Shown in pieces: positions 1 to 6,108 of a stretch of DNA of 8,124 bases (positions are counted from its first letter, which is position 1; every line of letters starts with the position of its first letter). Below the pieces are notes generated by a model. The model did not search any database. It saw nothing but the letters and a program-made list of their open reading frames with translations, and was not told the origin of the DNA. Location: assembly GCA_050725495.1 (NCBI GenBank), contig JBOHHM010000259.1, positions 1 through 8,124 on the forward strand, written 5' to 3'. A program made the position numbers and the translations under genes. The stretch comes from JBOHHM01 sp050725495 (GTDB taxonomy: Bacteria; Pseudomonadota; Gammaproteobacteria; Burkholderiales; Burkholderiaceae_C).

Positions 1-1
1 C

Positions 2-556
2 CAGCACGAGTTCCCCGAGGGCCTGTTCTTCGGCGGCACGGCGCCGACCTGGAGCAACCAGACCCTGCGCCAGGTGCTGCGCAGCCACGGGCGCCGCGCG
101 CGTCGCATCGCCTGGATCGACCTGCACACCGGCCTGGGGCCCAGCGGCCTGGGCGAGCGCATTTTCGCCGGCAAGGACGACCCCGCGGCCGTGCAACGGG
201 CCCGCGACTGGTGGAGTGGCAGCGGCGCGACACCGGTGACCTCGATCTACGACGGCTCGTCGACCTCGGCCTTCCTGACCGGCCTGATGTGGACCGCGCT
301 GTATGACGAATGCCCGCAGGCCGAGTACACGGGCATCGCGATGGAATACGGCACGGTGCCGGTGCTCGAGGTGTTGCAGGCCTTGCGCGCCGAGCACTGG
401 CTCAACCTCCATCCCGAGGCCCCGGCCGAGCTGGCGCGGCAGATCAAGCAGCAGATGCTCGACGCCTTCTACACCGACACCGAGGTCTGGAAGGGCCAGA
501 TCATCAGCCAGGCGCGCCAGGCCCTGTTTCAGGCGGCCGATGGATTGGCCGGCTGA
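2..556 (+). CDS. DUF2817 / M14-like metallopeptidase, C-terminal part (partial)
   Basis: This is an open frame entering from the left edge: 184 residues from base 2 to the TGA at 554-556, with the true start outside the window. The visible part resembles the C-terminal half of DUF2817 proteins, which are zinc carboxypeptidase-like (M14 clan) hydrolases. Motifs seen (numbered from base 2) are FPEGLFFGGT near residues 4-13, IDLHTG at 39-44, whose His is the expected zinc ligand, and MEYGT at 114-118, whose Glu is the expected catalytic acid/base. A Trp/Gln-rich C-terminal segment (about 161-184) also fits the family. No signal peptide can be judged because the N-terminus is missing. The natural substrate of this family is not well established. 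The gene converges on coaX and its last 28 bp overlap coaX. The first in-frame GTG at 74 is not a plausible start, because conserved sequence continues upstream of it. Family assignment is fairly firm, the substrate unknown. Confidence 0.85.
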   Translation, partial: QHEFPEGLFFGGTAPTWSNQTLRQVLRSHGRRARRIAWIDLHTGLGPSGLGERIFAGKDDPAAVQRARDWWSGSGATPVTSIYDGSSTSAFLTGLMWTALYDECPQAEYTGIAMEYGTVPVLEVLQALRAEHWLNLHPEAPAELARQIKQQMLDAFYTDTEVWKGQIISQARQALFQAADGLAG

Positions 557-1332
557 TGCGCGGCGGCGCTGGCGATGCGCTGGCGCGCTATCTCCAGCAG
601 GCCGTCGAAAATCAGGTTGTCGACCAGCTCGAACGGCGTTGCCATGCTGGGCGCCATTTTCCAGCCGGCCCCGCCGGTCATGACGCGCATCGGCTCGGTG
701 CCGCAGTGCTGGCGCACATGCTGGACCATGCGCTCGACCGCGCCGGCAATCGCATAGGTGCCGCCGCTGGTCAGCGCGTCGCTGGTGTTGGTCGGGAACT
801 CGCGCACCTCGCCGGTGGGCACATGCAGGCCCGCCGTGCCCGACTCCAGCGCGCGCAGCATGATGCCGTGGCCGGGCAGGATCAGGCCGCCGAGAAACTT
901 GCCGCTGGCGTCGATCGCCTCGACCGTCACGGCCGTGCCGACCATCACGACCACCAGGGGCCGGCATTCGCCGCGGGCCAGCATGTGGTGGCGCGCGCCT
1001 ATCATCGCGACCCAGCGGTCCGAGCCCAGCCGCGTCGGATGGTCGTAGCCGTTGACCAGGCCGGCCTCGGCGGCGCTGGGCACGACCCACTGAGGCGTCA
1101 CGTCCCAGATCTCCATCTGCTCTTCCACGCGGCGCTTGACGGCATCGCCCGCGACGATGCAGCCCAGCATGCGGGCGGGCGCCGGCAGGGTACTCCAGGC
1201 GCCGTCGGCCAGCTTGTCGATGTTTTCCAGAAACTCCGCGCCCTGCGCCAACAGCGTGGCGCCAGGCTGCGGCTCGTCGTACTGCGCCCATTTCAGGCGC
1301 GTGTTGCCGACATCGATGGCCAGGAAAGTCAT
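529..1332 (-). CDS. coaX: Type III pantothenate kinase
   Basis: This cytoplasmic enzyme phosphorylates pantothenate with ATP, the first committed step of coenzyme A synthesis. At 267 residues it is close to the usual length of about 250-260. The ASKHA-fold motifs appear in order: DVGNTRLKW at 7-15 (phosphate loop), NGY at 94-96 and GSDRW at 103-107 (pantothenate binding; Asp105 matches the catalytic Asp I recall as D101 in P. aeruginosa CoaX), GTAVT at 132-136, GGLILPG at 148-154, TSGG at 188-191 and TGGAG at 219-223. The residue just before VGTAVT is Met130, where many homologues have a cation-binding Asp. The start is the ATG at 1332-1330, directly ahead of the LAIDVGN motif. No Shine-Dalgarno sequence is visible, and a CATAAT -10-like hexamer lies 7 nt upstream. 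The gene begins 55 bp after the amidase stop on the same strand, so both read-through and its own promoter are possible. Its 3' end overlaps the convergent peptidase gene. Confidence 0.95.
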   Translation of the reverse strand: MTFLAIDVGNTRLKWAQYDEPQPGATLLAQGAEFLENIDKLADGAWSTLPAPARMLGCIVAGDAVKRRVEEQMEIWDVTPQWVVPSAAEAGLVNGYDHPTRLGSDRWVAMIGARHHMLARGECRPLVVVMVGTAVTVEAIDASGKFLGGLILPGHGIMLRALESGTAGLHVPTGEVREFPTNTSDALTSGGTYAIAGAVERMVQHVRQHCGTEPMRVMTGGAGWKMAPSMATPFELVDNLIFDGLLEIARQRIASAAAHQPANPSAA

Positions 1333-1339
1333 GGCCGCG

Positions 1340-1345
1340 ATTATG
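1340..1345 (-). promoter_or_regulatory. Possible -10 element of a coaX promoter
   Basis: Read on the minus strand, CATAAT matches the sigma-70 -10 consensus at five of six positions. It ends 7 nt before the coaX ATG, so a transcript starting at the usual distance would have almost no leader. No convincing -35 hexamer lies 16-18 bp upstream, so the call is tentative. Confidence 0.3.
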
Positions 1346-1387
1346 CTGAGTTTTGCCGCCCGCGGCTGTCGCGTACGAACGCCTGGC

Positions 1388-2797
1388 CTAGGCCTTGAGC
1401 GCCGGCCGCGGAATCGGCCTCAAGCTTTCGTAGGCCCGCGCCGCGCGCAGCACCAGCGCGTCGCCGAACATCGGCCCGACCAACTGCAGGCCGATCGGCA
1501 GGCCATCGGCCGTCAAGCCGCAGGGAATCGTGCAGGCCGGCTGCTGCGTGAGGTTGAAAGGATAGCTGAACGGCGTCCAGCCCAGCATCGCGCCCGGCGC
1601 CATGACCGAATGGCCCGCAGGCCGGGCCTCGAAGGCCGGCACGGCCACGCTGGGCGTGACCAGCAGGTCCCAGCGCTGCATGAACTGGCGCATCTGGGCG
1701 CCCAGGTCGCCACGGCGCAGCTGCAGCTGCTGCACCTGCAGCGCGCTGAGTTTGGCACCGAGCATGGCCTGGGCGCGGAAATCGGGGTCGGTCACGGCCT
1801 GCTGCTCGGGGCTGAGCGTGTTCCACAGGGTCCATGCGCCGACAAACCACAGGCCGGTGCTGATTTCCAGCGGGTCTTCAAAGCCCGGGTCGACCTGCTC
1901 GACCTGGGCCCCCATGGCTTCGAGCTGCTGCACGGCGCCGGCCACCGCCGCAGCCACCTCGGGATGCACGTTGCGCGCATAGCCGAGCGTCGGCGAGTAC
2001 GCGATCTTCAGGCCGCGCAGGCCGTCATTCAGGCCGACGCTGTAGTCGCTCGCGTCGGGCGGCAGCGAGGTCCAGTCGCGCGCGTCGGGCTGTTTGAGCA
2101 CGTTCATCATCAGCGCCGCGTCGCTCACGCTCATGGTGTGCGGCCCCAGGTGCGCGACCGTGCCGAACGGCGACAGCGGGTAGGCCGGCACCCGGCCGAA
2201 GCTGGGCTTGAGCCCGAAGTTGCCGCAAAACGCCGCCGGTATGCGCACCGAACCGGCGCCGTCCGTGCCGACGGCCAGCGGCCCCATGCCGGCCGCCACC
2301 GCCGCGGCCGCGCCGCCCGAGGAGCCGCCGGGGGTCTTGTCCAGGTTCCAGGGGTTGCGTGTGATGCCGCTGCGCGGCGAATTGGTCTCGCCCTTGCAGC
2401 CGAATTCGGGCGTGGTGGTCTTGCCCAGGATCACAGCGCCGGCTTCGCGCAGGCGCGCCGTGGCTGGCGCGTCGACCTCCCAGGGCTGGTCGGCCTCGAC
2501 CGTATGGCTGCCTCGCAGGGTCGGCATGCCCTGCGTGAGGATCAGGTCCTTGATCGATACCGGCACGCCATCGAGCGGGCCGCAGGGCCTGCCAGCCGTC
2601 CAGCGCGCTTCACTTTCGATAGCAGCCTGCGAAGCACTGGCGTGGGCTACATGGCAAAAAGCATTGAGCTGGGGGTTGAGCCGGTCGATCCGCTCCAGCA
2701 CCGCCTGCGTGGCCTCGACCGGCGAGGCCTGACGCGTGCGGTACAGCTGCAGCAGCTCGGTGGCGGTGCAGTCGGCCAGGTCGGTGCGCATGGTCAT
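1388..2797 (-). CDS. Amidase-signature family hydrolase
   Basis: This predicted cytoplasmic amide hydrolase (469 residues) has the Ser-cisSer-Lys triad of the amidase-signature family. Lys83 lies in GVPVSIKDL, cis-Ser159 in TPGGSSGGAAAAVAAG, and nucleophile Ser183 in GTDGAGSVRIPA; the 24-residue Ser-Ser spacing is typical. A C-terminal block around 425-441 (PCGLTADGLPIGLQLVG) is also standard for the family. The length is normal and the frame unbroken. The start is the ATG at 2797-2795, reading MTMRTDL, because a strong GAGGAG ribosome site lies 6 nt upstream; the open frame extends to 2929 only through unlikely sequence inside the M81 gene. A second ATG follows at 2791. It begins 10 bp after the M81 stop and belongs to the peptide-uptake operon, so it may cleave the amide product left by the M81 enzyme. 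The family covers GatA-like, aryl and aliphatic amidases and carbamoyl hydrolases, and I cannot pick the substrate. No GatB or GatC partner is visible, which argues against GatA. Confidence 0.92.
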   Translation of the reverse strand: MTMRTDLADCTATELLQLYRTRQASPVEATQAVLERIDRLNPQLNAFCHVAHASASQAAIESEARWTAGRPCGPLDGVPVSIKDLILTQGMPTLRGSHTVEADQPWEVDAPATARLREAGAVILGKTTTPEFGCKGETNSPRSGITRNPWNLDKTPGGSSGGAAAAVAAGMGPLAVGTDGAGSVRIPAAFCGNFGLKPSFGRVPAYPLSPFGTVAHLGPHTMSVSDAALMMNVLKQPDARDWTSLPPDASDYSVGLNDGLRGLKIAYSPTLGYARNVHPEVAAAVAGAVQQLEAMGAQVEQVDPGFEDPLEISTGLWFVGAWTLWNTLSPEQQAVTDPDFRAQAMLGAKLSALQVQQLQLRRGDLGAQMRQFMQRWDLLVTPSVAVPAFEARPAGHSVMAPGAMLGWTPFSYPFNLTQQPACTIPCGLTADGLPIGLQLVGPMFGDALVLRAARAYESLRPIPRPALKA

Positions 2798-2803
2798 GGG
2801 CTT

Positions 2804-2809
2804 CTCCTC
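2804..2809 (-). promoter_or_regulatory. Ribosome binding site of the amidase gene
   Basis: GAGGAG on the minus strand lies 6 nt before the ATG at 2797 and overlaps the TGA stop of the M81 gene (2810-2808). This fixes the amidase start and suggests translational coupling to the M81 gene. Confidence 0.75.
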
Positions 2810-4295
2810 AGGGGCGGGTGCGAGTCGCGGGGGACAGCCTGGTCCAGGGCAGGTCGGCCGGGTCGACCGCCATCGGGCCGGCCGCCTTGGCCACCAGGAT
2901 CTCGGCAGCGATCGGAGTGAAATCGGCACGGAAGTGGTTCGAGCTTTTGACCGCGACGATCTTCATGGCCTCGGGCTCGATGCCGACCATGCGAAACAGC
3001 TCGCGGTCCAGCATCTGCTTCTTGCCGCTGGCCACGGCCACCAGCACGCCGTCGATCTCCAGACAGGCGCAGGGACCGAGCTGCACCGTGAGCCCGGTCA
3101 TCATCGGCCCCTTGAGCGTGACCGTGCCGGCGCTGAGCGCGCGCACCCTGAACTGGCCCTGCACCGGCGGGTCGCTGAGCCGACCGGTGAAGGTGGGCAC
3201 GGCCCGGCCCAATGCGGTGGCGATGGTGGCGCCAATGCCGGCCGCGGCGGCCATCGCGGCGGCCTGCGGGTCGAACATCAGGCCCACGGCGACCTGGCCG
3301 GGAAACTGCCGGCCCGCCCCTTGCAGCAGCAGCGCATGGAGCAGGCCCGTGGTGTTGCTGTCGCCGCCAGCGCCTGGGTTGTCCTGGGTGTCGGCCAGCA
3401 CCACGGGTTTGCCGCTGCGCCCTGCCAGGGCCAGCGCCTTGCGCACCGCGTCGGCTGCGTCCAGGTAGTCGGGCCGCCACTGCGTCGGCTCGGCCGCGCG
3501 CTCGCCCAGGCGCTGCACGGCCTGGCGCGCATGCTCGCCATAGCCCCAGACCATGGGCGCGCATTCGTCGAAGTCGGCGGCCGGAAAGCCCATGCAAAAG
3601 CTCAGGACCGTGCCGAAGTCATGGTCGAGTTCGAGCAGTTCCTCGTAAATGCTCTTGGCTGGCTCCATCCAGGTGCTCTGGGCGTTCAGCGGGATCAGGA
3701 ACGGCAGGCGCTGCTGGTGCAGCGGCTCGCGCCGCCCGAGCTTGACGCGCCGCGCCAGCAGCTGGGCGGCCAGCTCGCCGGTGGCCGCCATGTCGACATG
3801 CGGATAGCTGCGGTAGGCCACCAGGCCATCGGCCTCGCGCAGCATGCGCTGCGTGACATTGGCGTGCAGGTCCAGGCTGGCCACGATCGGCAAATCCGCG
3901 CCGACCACGCGGCGGATGCGCGCGATCAACTCGCCTTCGGTGTCGTCGACATGCTCGGCCACGGCCGCGCCATGCAGGTCGAGGTAGACCGCGTCGAAGC
4001 CGCCGCGGCGCACATCGTCGAGGATAGCTGCGCTGATGCGCTCGAATGCATCCTGCGTCACATAGGACGAGGGAATGGCGCCGCACCAGCTGCTGGGCAC
4101 GAGCTGCCAGCCCTTGGTGCGGGCCGCGTCGATGAAGCCGCCGACCGGCAGGTTGATGCCGCTGAGCTGCTCGAGCATGGCCTGGCCATGGACAAACGCG
4201 GGGAACGAGTCGCCGCGGTTGAAAGCGGCCCAGTCGGCCTTGGTCGGGGCGAAGGTATTGGTTTCGTGCTGGTAGCCGGCGACGAGGATTTTCAT
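2808..4295 (-). CDS. M81 family metallopeptidase (MlrC-like)
   Basis: This 495-residue protein has the two-part architecture of the M81 / DUF1485 family, named for microcystinase C (MlrC), a zinc enzyme acting on linear peptides in microcystin breakdown. Motifs seen are HETNTF at 10-15, LDLHGA at 105-110, LDLHAN at 141-146, SYPHVD at 163-168, DTQDNPGAGGDSN at 302-314, a C-terminal beta-rich region, and KSSNHFR at 450-456. The conserved His and Asp in these blocks are the likely metal and active-site residues; I have not assigned individual ligands. There is no signal peptide, so it should be cytoplasmic. The start is the ATG at 4295-4293 (MKILVAGYQHET), the family's usual N-terminus, with AGGAGA 6 nt upstream; the frame extends to 4322 only into repeat sequence. 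Most M81 homologues have nothing to do with microcystin. Here its place between a peptide transporter and an amidase points to cleaving an imported peptide-like compound. Family certain, substrate unknown. Confidence 0.92.
   Translation of the reverse strand: MKILVAGYQHETNTFAPTKADWAAFNRGDSFPAFVHGQAMLEQLSGINLPVGGFIDAARTKGWQLVPSSWCGAIPSSYVTQDAFERISAAILDDVRRGGFDAVYLDLHGAAVAEHVDDTEGELIARIRRVVGADLPIVASLDLHANVTQRMLREADGLVAYRSYPHVDMAATGELAAQLLARRVKLGRREPLHQQRLPFLIPLNAQSTWMEPAKSIYEELLELDHDFGTVLSFCMGFPAADFDECAPMVWGYGEHARQAVQRLGERAAEPTQWRPDYLDAADAVRKALALAGRSGKPVVLADTQDNPGAGGDSNTTGLLHALLLQGAGRQFPGQVAVGLMFDPQAAAMAAAAGIGATIATALGRAVPTFTGRLSDPPVQGQFRVRALSAGTVTLKGPMMTGLTVQLGPCACLEIDGVLVAVASGKKQMLDRELFRMVGIEPEAMKIVAVKSSNHFRADFTPIAAEILVAKAAGPMAVDPADLPWTRLSPATRTRP
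4290..4295 (-). repeat. 6-bp direct repeat next to element A (M81 start side)
   Basis: ATGAAA on the minus strand forms the first two codons of the M81 gene. The same hexamer ends the ATPase gene on the other side of element A. Six bases alone could match by chance; the position at stop and start codons makes target duplication more likely. Confidence 0.5.
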
Positions 4296-4380
4296 GTCAG
4301 GTCTCCTGCCGGGCCGCCCCAAAGGAGGCCTGGGCCCCCTCGGGGGGCAGCGAATACACGAAGTGATGAGCGTGGGGGCG
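4296..4380 (-). repeat. Palindromic intergenic repeat, copy A, between ATPase and M81 genes
   Basis: This 85-bp G/C-rich element fills the gap between the ATPase and M81 genes. Its centre is a strong hairpin, with arms 4334-4339 (GCCCCC) and 4343-4348 (GGGGGC) around a 3-nt loop. Read on the minus strand it lines up with copy B read on the plus strand: shared blocks in order are CCCCCA, GCT, CACT followed one base later by CGTGT, CCCC, GGGGGCCC, GCCT, and TGGG followed one base later by CGGCCCGGC. No T-run follows the hairpin on either strand, so it is not a standard terminator. I recall similar sequences scattered between genes in Comamonadaceae genomes, sometimes mis-called as the C-terminus of a small ORF. 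The element is bounded by a 6-bp direct repeat (4290-4295 and 4381-4386). Confidence 0.75.
4302..4307 (-). promoter_or_regulatory. Ribosome binding site of the M81 gene, inside repeat element A
   Basis: AGGAGA on the minus strand lies 6 nt before the ATG at 4295. It falls within the 85-bp palindromic element separating this gene from the ATPase gene, so the element or its edge now supplies the translation signal. Confidence 0.7.
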
Positions 4381-4386
4381 TTTCAT
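4381..4386 (-). repeat. 6-bp direct repeat next to element A (ATPase stop side)
   Basis: ATGAAA on the minus strand includes the ATPase stop codon TGA (4385-4383). Joining the flanks here to the copy at 4290-4295 gives an ATGA overlap of ATPase stop and M81 start. Confidence 0.5.
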
Positions 4387-6014
4387 CCCATGCCTGCGGG
4401 CGCCGCCGCGAGCAGGCGGCGCGTGTAGTCTTGCTGGGGATGGGCGTAGAGCTGGGCGGTCGGCGCTTCTTCGACGATCTCGCCCTGGTGCATGACGATC
4501 ACGCGGTCGCACAGCTGGGCTGCCACGCGCAGGTCATGGGTGATGAACAGCAGGCCCAGCCCCAGCTCGTCGCGGATGTCGCGCAGCAGCGTCAGGATTT
4601 GCGCCTGCACGCTGACGTCGAGCGCGCTGACCGCCTCGTCGGCGACCAGCACGCGCGGCTTGCAGGCCAGGGCGCGCGCGATCGCGATGCGCTGGCGCTG
4701 GCCGCCCGAGAACTGACTGGGGTAGCGCTTGAGGCCGTCGCGCGGCAGCCGCACCTGGTCCATCAAGTCGGCTGCCAGCGCCGCCGCCTCGGCATGGTCG
4801 GCACCGAAATTGACAGCGCCTTCGATGATCGCGTCGCCCACGGTGCGGCGCGGGTTGAGCGAGCGATTGGGGTCCTGGAACACGACCTGCACCTGCGAGC
4901 GCAGCGGGCGCAGCCGGCCCTCGGGCAGGCGGGCCACATCGGCGTCGCCCCACAGCACCTGGCCGGCGCTCGGGTCGATCAGGCGGATCAGGCAGCGCGC
5001 CAGCGTCGACTTGCCCGAACCGGACTCGCCGACCACGCCGACCGTCTCGCCGGCGCGCACGGCCAGCGTGGCGCCAAGCAGCGCGTGGGTGTCGCGCGAG
5101 CGGCCCAGCCAGTCGCGGCTGGAATAGGTCTTGGTCACGCCGTGGCCCAGCAGCAGGGCCGGGCTGGTGGGCGCCGGGCGCGCCGGCGGCGGCGTCATGC
5201 TCGGCACGGCGTCGAGCAGCATGCGGGTGTAGCCAGCCTGCGGATGCCGCAGCACCTGGTCGCGCGCACCGTACTCGACAGCGCGGCCCTGGTGCATGAC
5301 CAGCACCTCGTCGGCGATCTCGGCGACCACGCCCATGTCGTGGGTGATGAACAGCACGGCGCTGCGCAGCCCGCCCGCCTCCTTCTGGACGCCCTCGGCC
5401 TGCAGCTCGGCGATCAGCTTGAGGATTTCCTTTTGCGTGGTCACATCGAGCGCCGTCGTGGGCTCGTCGCAAATCAGCAGGACCGGTTTGAGGATCACCG
5501 CCATCGCGATCACGATGCGCTGACGCTGCCCACCCGAGAGCTGGTGCGGGTAGCTGCGCGCCATGCGCTCGGGGTCGGGGAGCTTGACGCGCCTCAAGAT
5601 TTGCAGCATCTCCTGCCGGCGCCGCGCGGACGGCCAGTCGGTATGGGTCTTCAGAAGCTCGTCGATCTGGGCGCCGCAGCTCATCACCGGGTTGAGCGCG
5701 GTCATCGGCTCCTGGAACACCATGCCCATGGCCTGGCCGCGCAGCTGGCGCAGGCGCGCCGCGCTGGCGGCCAGCAGCGACTCGCCCTGCAGCCGGATGC
5801 TGCCCTGCGTCGCCTGCAGCTCGCGCGGCAGCAGGCCCATGACCGCGGTGGCCATGACCGACTTGCCCGAGCCCGACTCGCCGACCACGCACAGTGTTCG
5901 GCCCGGCGCAATCGACAGGCTCACGCCCTGCACCGCATGGCTGCGGTCACTGCCGGGCGGCAGGGCGACATGCAGATCGTCGATCACGAGCACGGGATCG
6001 CTGGCCTGGCTCAT
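4383..6014 (-). CDS. Peptide ABC transporter, fused double ATP-binding protein (DppD-DppF / GsiA type)
   Basis: This 543-residue cytoplasmic ATPase powers the importer and carries both nucleotide-binding domains in one chain. Domain 1 has Walker A GESGSGKS (45-52), Q-loop FQEPMTALNP (100-109), signature LSGGQRQR (159-166), Walker B LLICDEP (179-185) and H-loop ITHD (223-226). Domain 2 has Walker A GESGSGKST (329-337), Q-loop FQDPNRSLNP (379-388), signature FSGGQRQR (435-442), Walker B VLVADE (455-460) and ITHD (491-494). A Pro-rich linker lies near 271-285. Both sites look intact, so both should hydrolyse ATP. The HPQAGYTRMLL (257-267) and HPQQDYTRRLL (525-535) tails are the oligopeptide-type C-terminal motifs. 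The start is the ATG at 6014-6012, supported by GGGGAG 8 nt upstream. The gene is flanked by repeat elements B (upstream) and A (downstream), which separate it from neighbours it probably once overlapped. Substrate is not deducible from an ATPase; dipeptide, oligopeptide and glutathione systems share this fusion. Confidence 0.95.
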   Translation of the reverse strand: MSQASDPVLVIDDLHVALPPGSDRSHAVQGVSLSIAPGRTLCVVGESGSGKSVMATAVMGLLPRELQATQGSIRLQGESLLAASAARLRQLRGQAMGMVFQEPMTALNPVMSCGAQIDELLKTHTDWPSARRRQEMLQILRRVKLPDPERMARSYPHQLSGGQRQRIVIAMAVILKPVLLICDEPTTALDVTTQKEILKLIAELQAEGVQKEAGGLRSAVLFITHDMGVVAEIADEVLVMHQGRAVEYGARDQVLRHPQAGYTRMLLDAVPSMTPPPARPAPTSPALLLGHGVTKTYSSRDWLGRSRDTHALLGATLAVRAGETVGVVGESGSGKSTLARCLIRLIDPSAGQVLWGDADVARLPEGRLRPLRSQVQVVFQDPNRSLNPRRTVGDAIIEGAVNFGADHAEAAALAADLMDQVRLPRDGLKRYPSQFSGGQRQRIAIARALACKPRVLVADEAVSALDVSVQAQILTLLRDIRDELGLGLLFITHDLRVAAQLCDRVIVMHQGEIVEEAPTAQLYAHPQQDYTRRLLAAAPAGMG

Positions 6015-6019
6015 TGGGT
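6009..6019. repeat. 11-bp direct repeat, left copy, bounding element B
   Basis: GCTCATTGGGT on the plus strand is identical to 6098-6108. It contains the ATPase start codon (ATG on the minus strand, 6014-6012). It is likely a target-site duplication. Confidence 0.7.
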
Positions 6020-6097
6020 AAGCTCCCCCAGGCTTGCCACTGCGTGTGCTGCGCCACCCCCCTCAAGGGGGCCCGCGCCTTGGGACGGCCCGGCGGC
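6020..6097 (+). repeat. Palindromic intergenic repeat, copy B, between DppC-like and ATPase genes
   Basis: This 78-bp G/C-rich element has a central hairpin with arms 6058-6062 (CCCCC) and 6067-6071 (GGGGG) around the loop TCAA. Read on the plus strand it aligns with copy A read on the minus strand, so the two copies are in opposite orientations. It is bounded on both sides by a perfect 11-bp direct repeat (6009-6019 and 6098-6108). No T-run follows the hairpin on either strand, so it does not look like a rho-independent terminator, though such a hairpin in the message could affect stability or the relative output of the genes. Confidence 0.8.
6023..6028 (-). promoter_or_regulatory. Ribosome binding site of the ATPase gene, inside repeat element B
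   Basis: GGGGAG on the minus strand lies 8 nt before the ATG at 6014, within the end of repeat element B. It therefore appears to be a translation signal contributed by the element. Confidence 0.6.
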
Positions 6098-6108
6098 GCT
6101 CATTGGGT
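6098..6108. repeat. 11-bp direct repeat, right copy, bounding element B
   Basis: GCTCATTGGGT on the plus strand is identical to 6009-6019. It contains the stop codon of the DppC-like permease (TGA on the minus strand, 6102-6100) and its last two codons, Thr-Gln. Confidence 0.7.

Noticed and set aside
1136..2920. Plus-strand open frame of 594 codons
   Set aside because: It is antisense to the amidase and part of coaX, has low-complexity Arg/Ala/Gly composition, and lacks a ribosome site or domain.
2798..2929. Longer N-terminus for the amidase
   Set aside because: It would run 44 residues into the M81 gene with Arg/Pro/Trp-rich sequence, while a strong ribosome site marks the ATG at 2797.
4334..4348. 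Rho-independent terminator at the element A hairpin
   Set aside because: The stem is strong but no T-run follows on either strand, and the sequence is better explained as the core of a repeat shared with 6058-6071.
4297..4512. Small minus-strand open frame (71 codons) across the ATPase 3' end and element A
   Set aside because: Its tail is the translated repeat and its front is an out-of-frame reading of the ATPase gene; such repeat-derived ORFs are often mis-annotated.
6058..6071. Rho-independent terminator at the element B hairpin
   Set aside because: No T-run follows on either strand, and the downstream ATPase must be expressed with the permeases.
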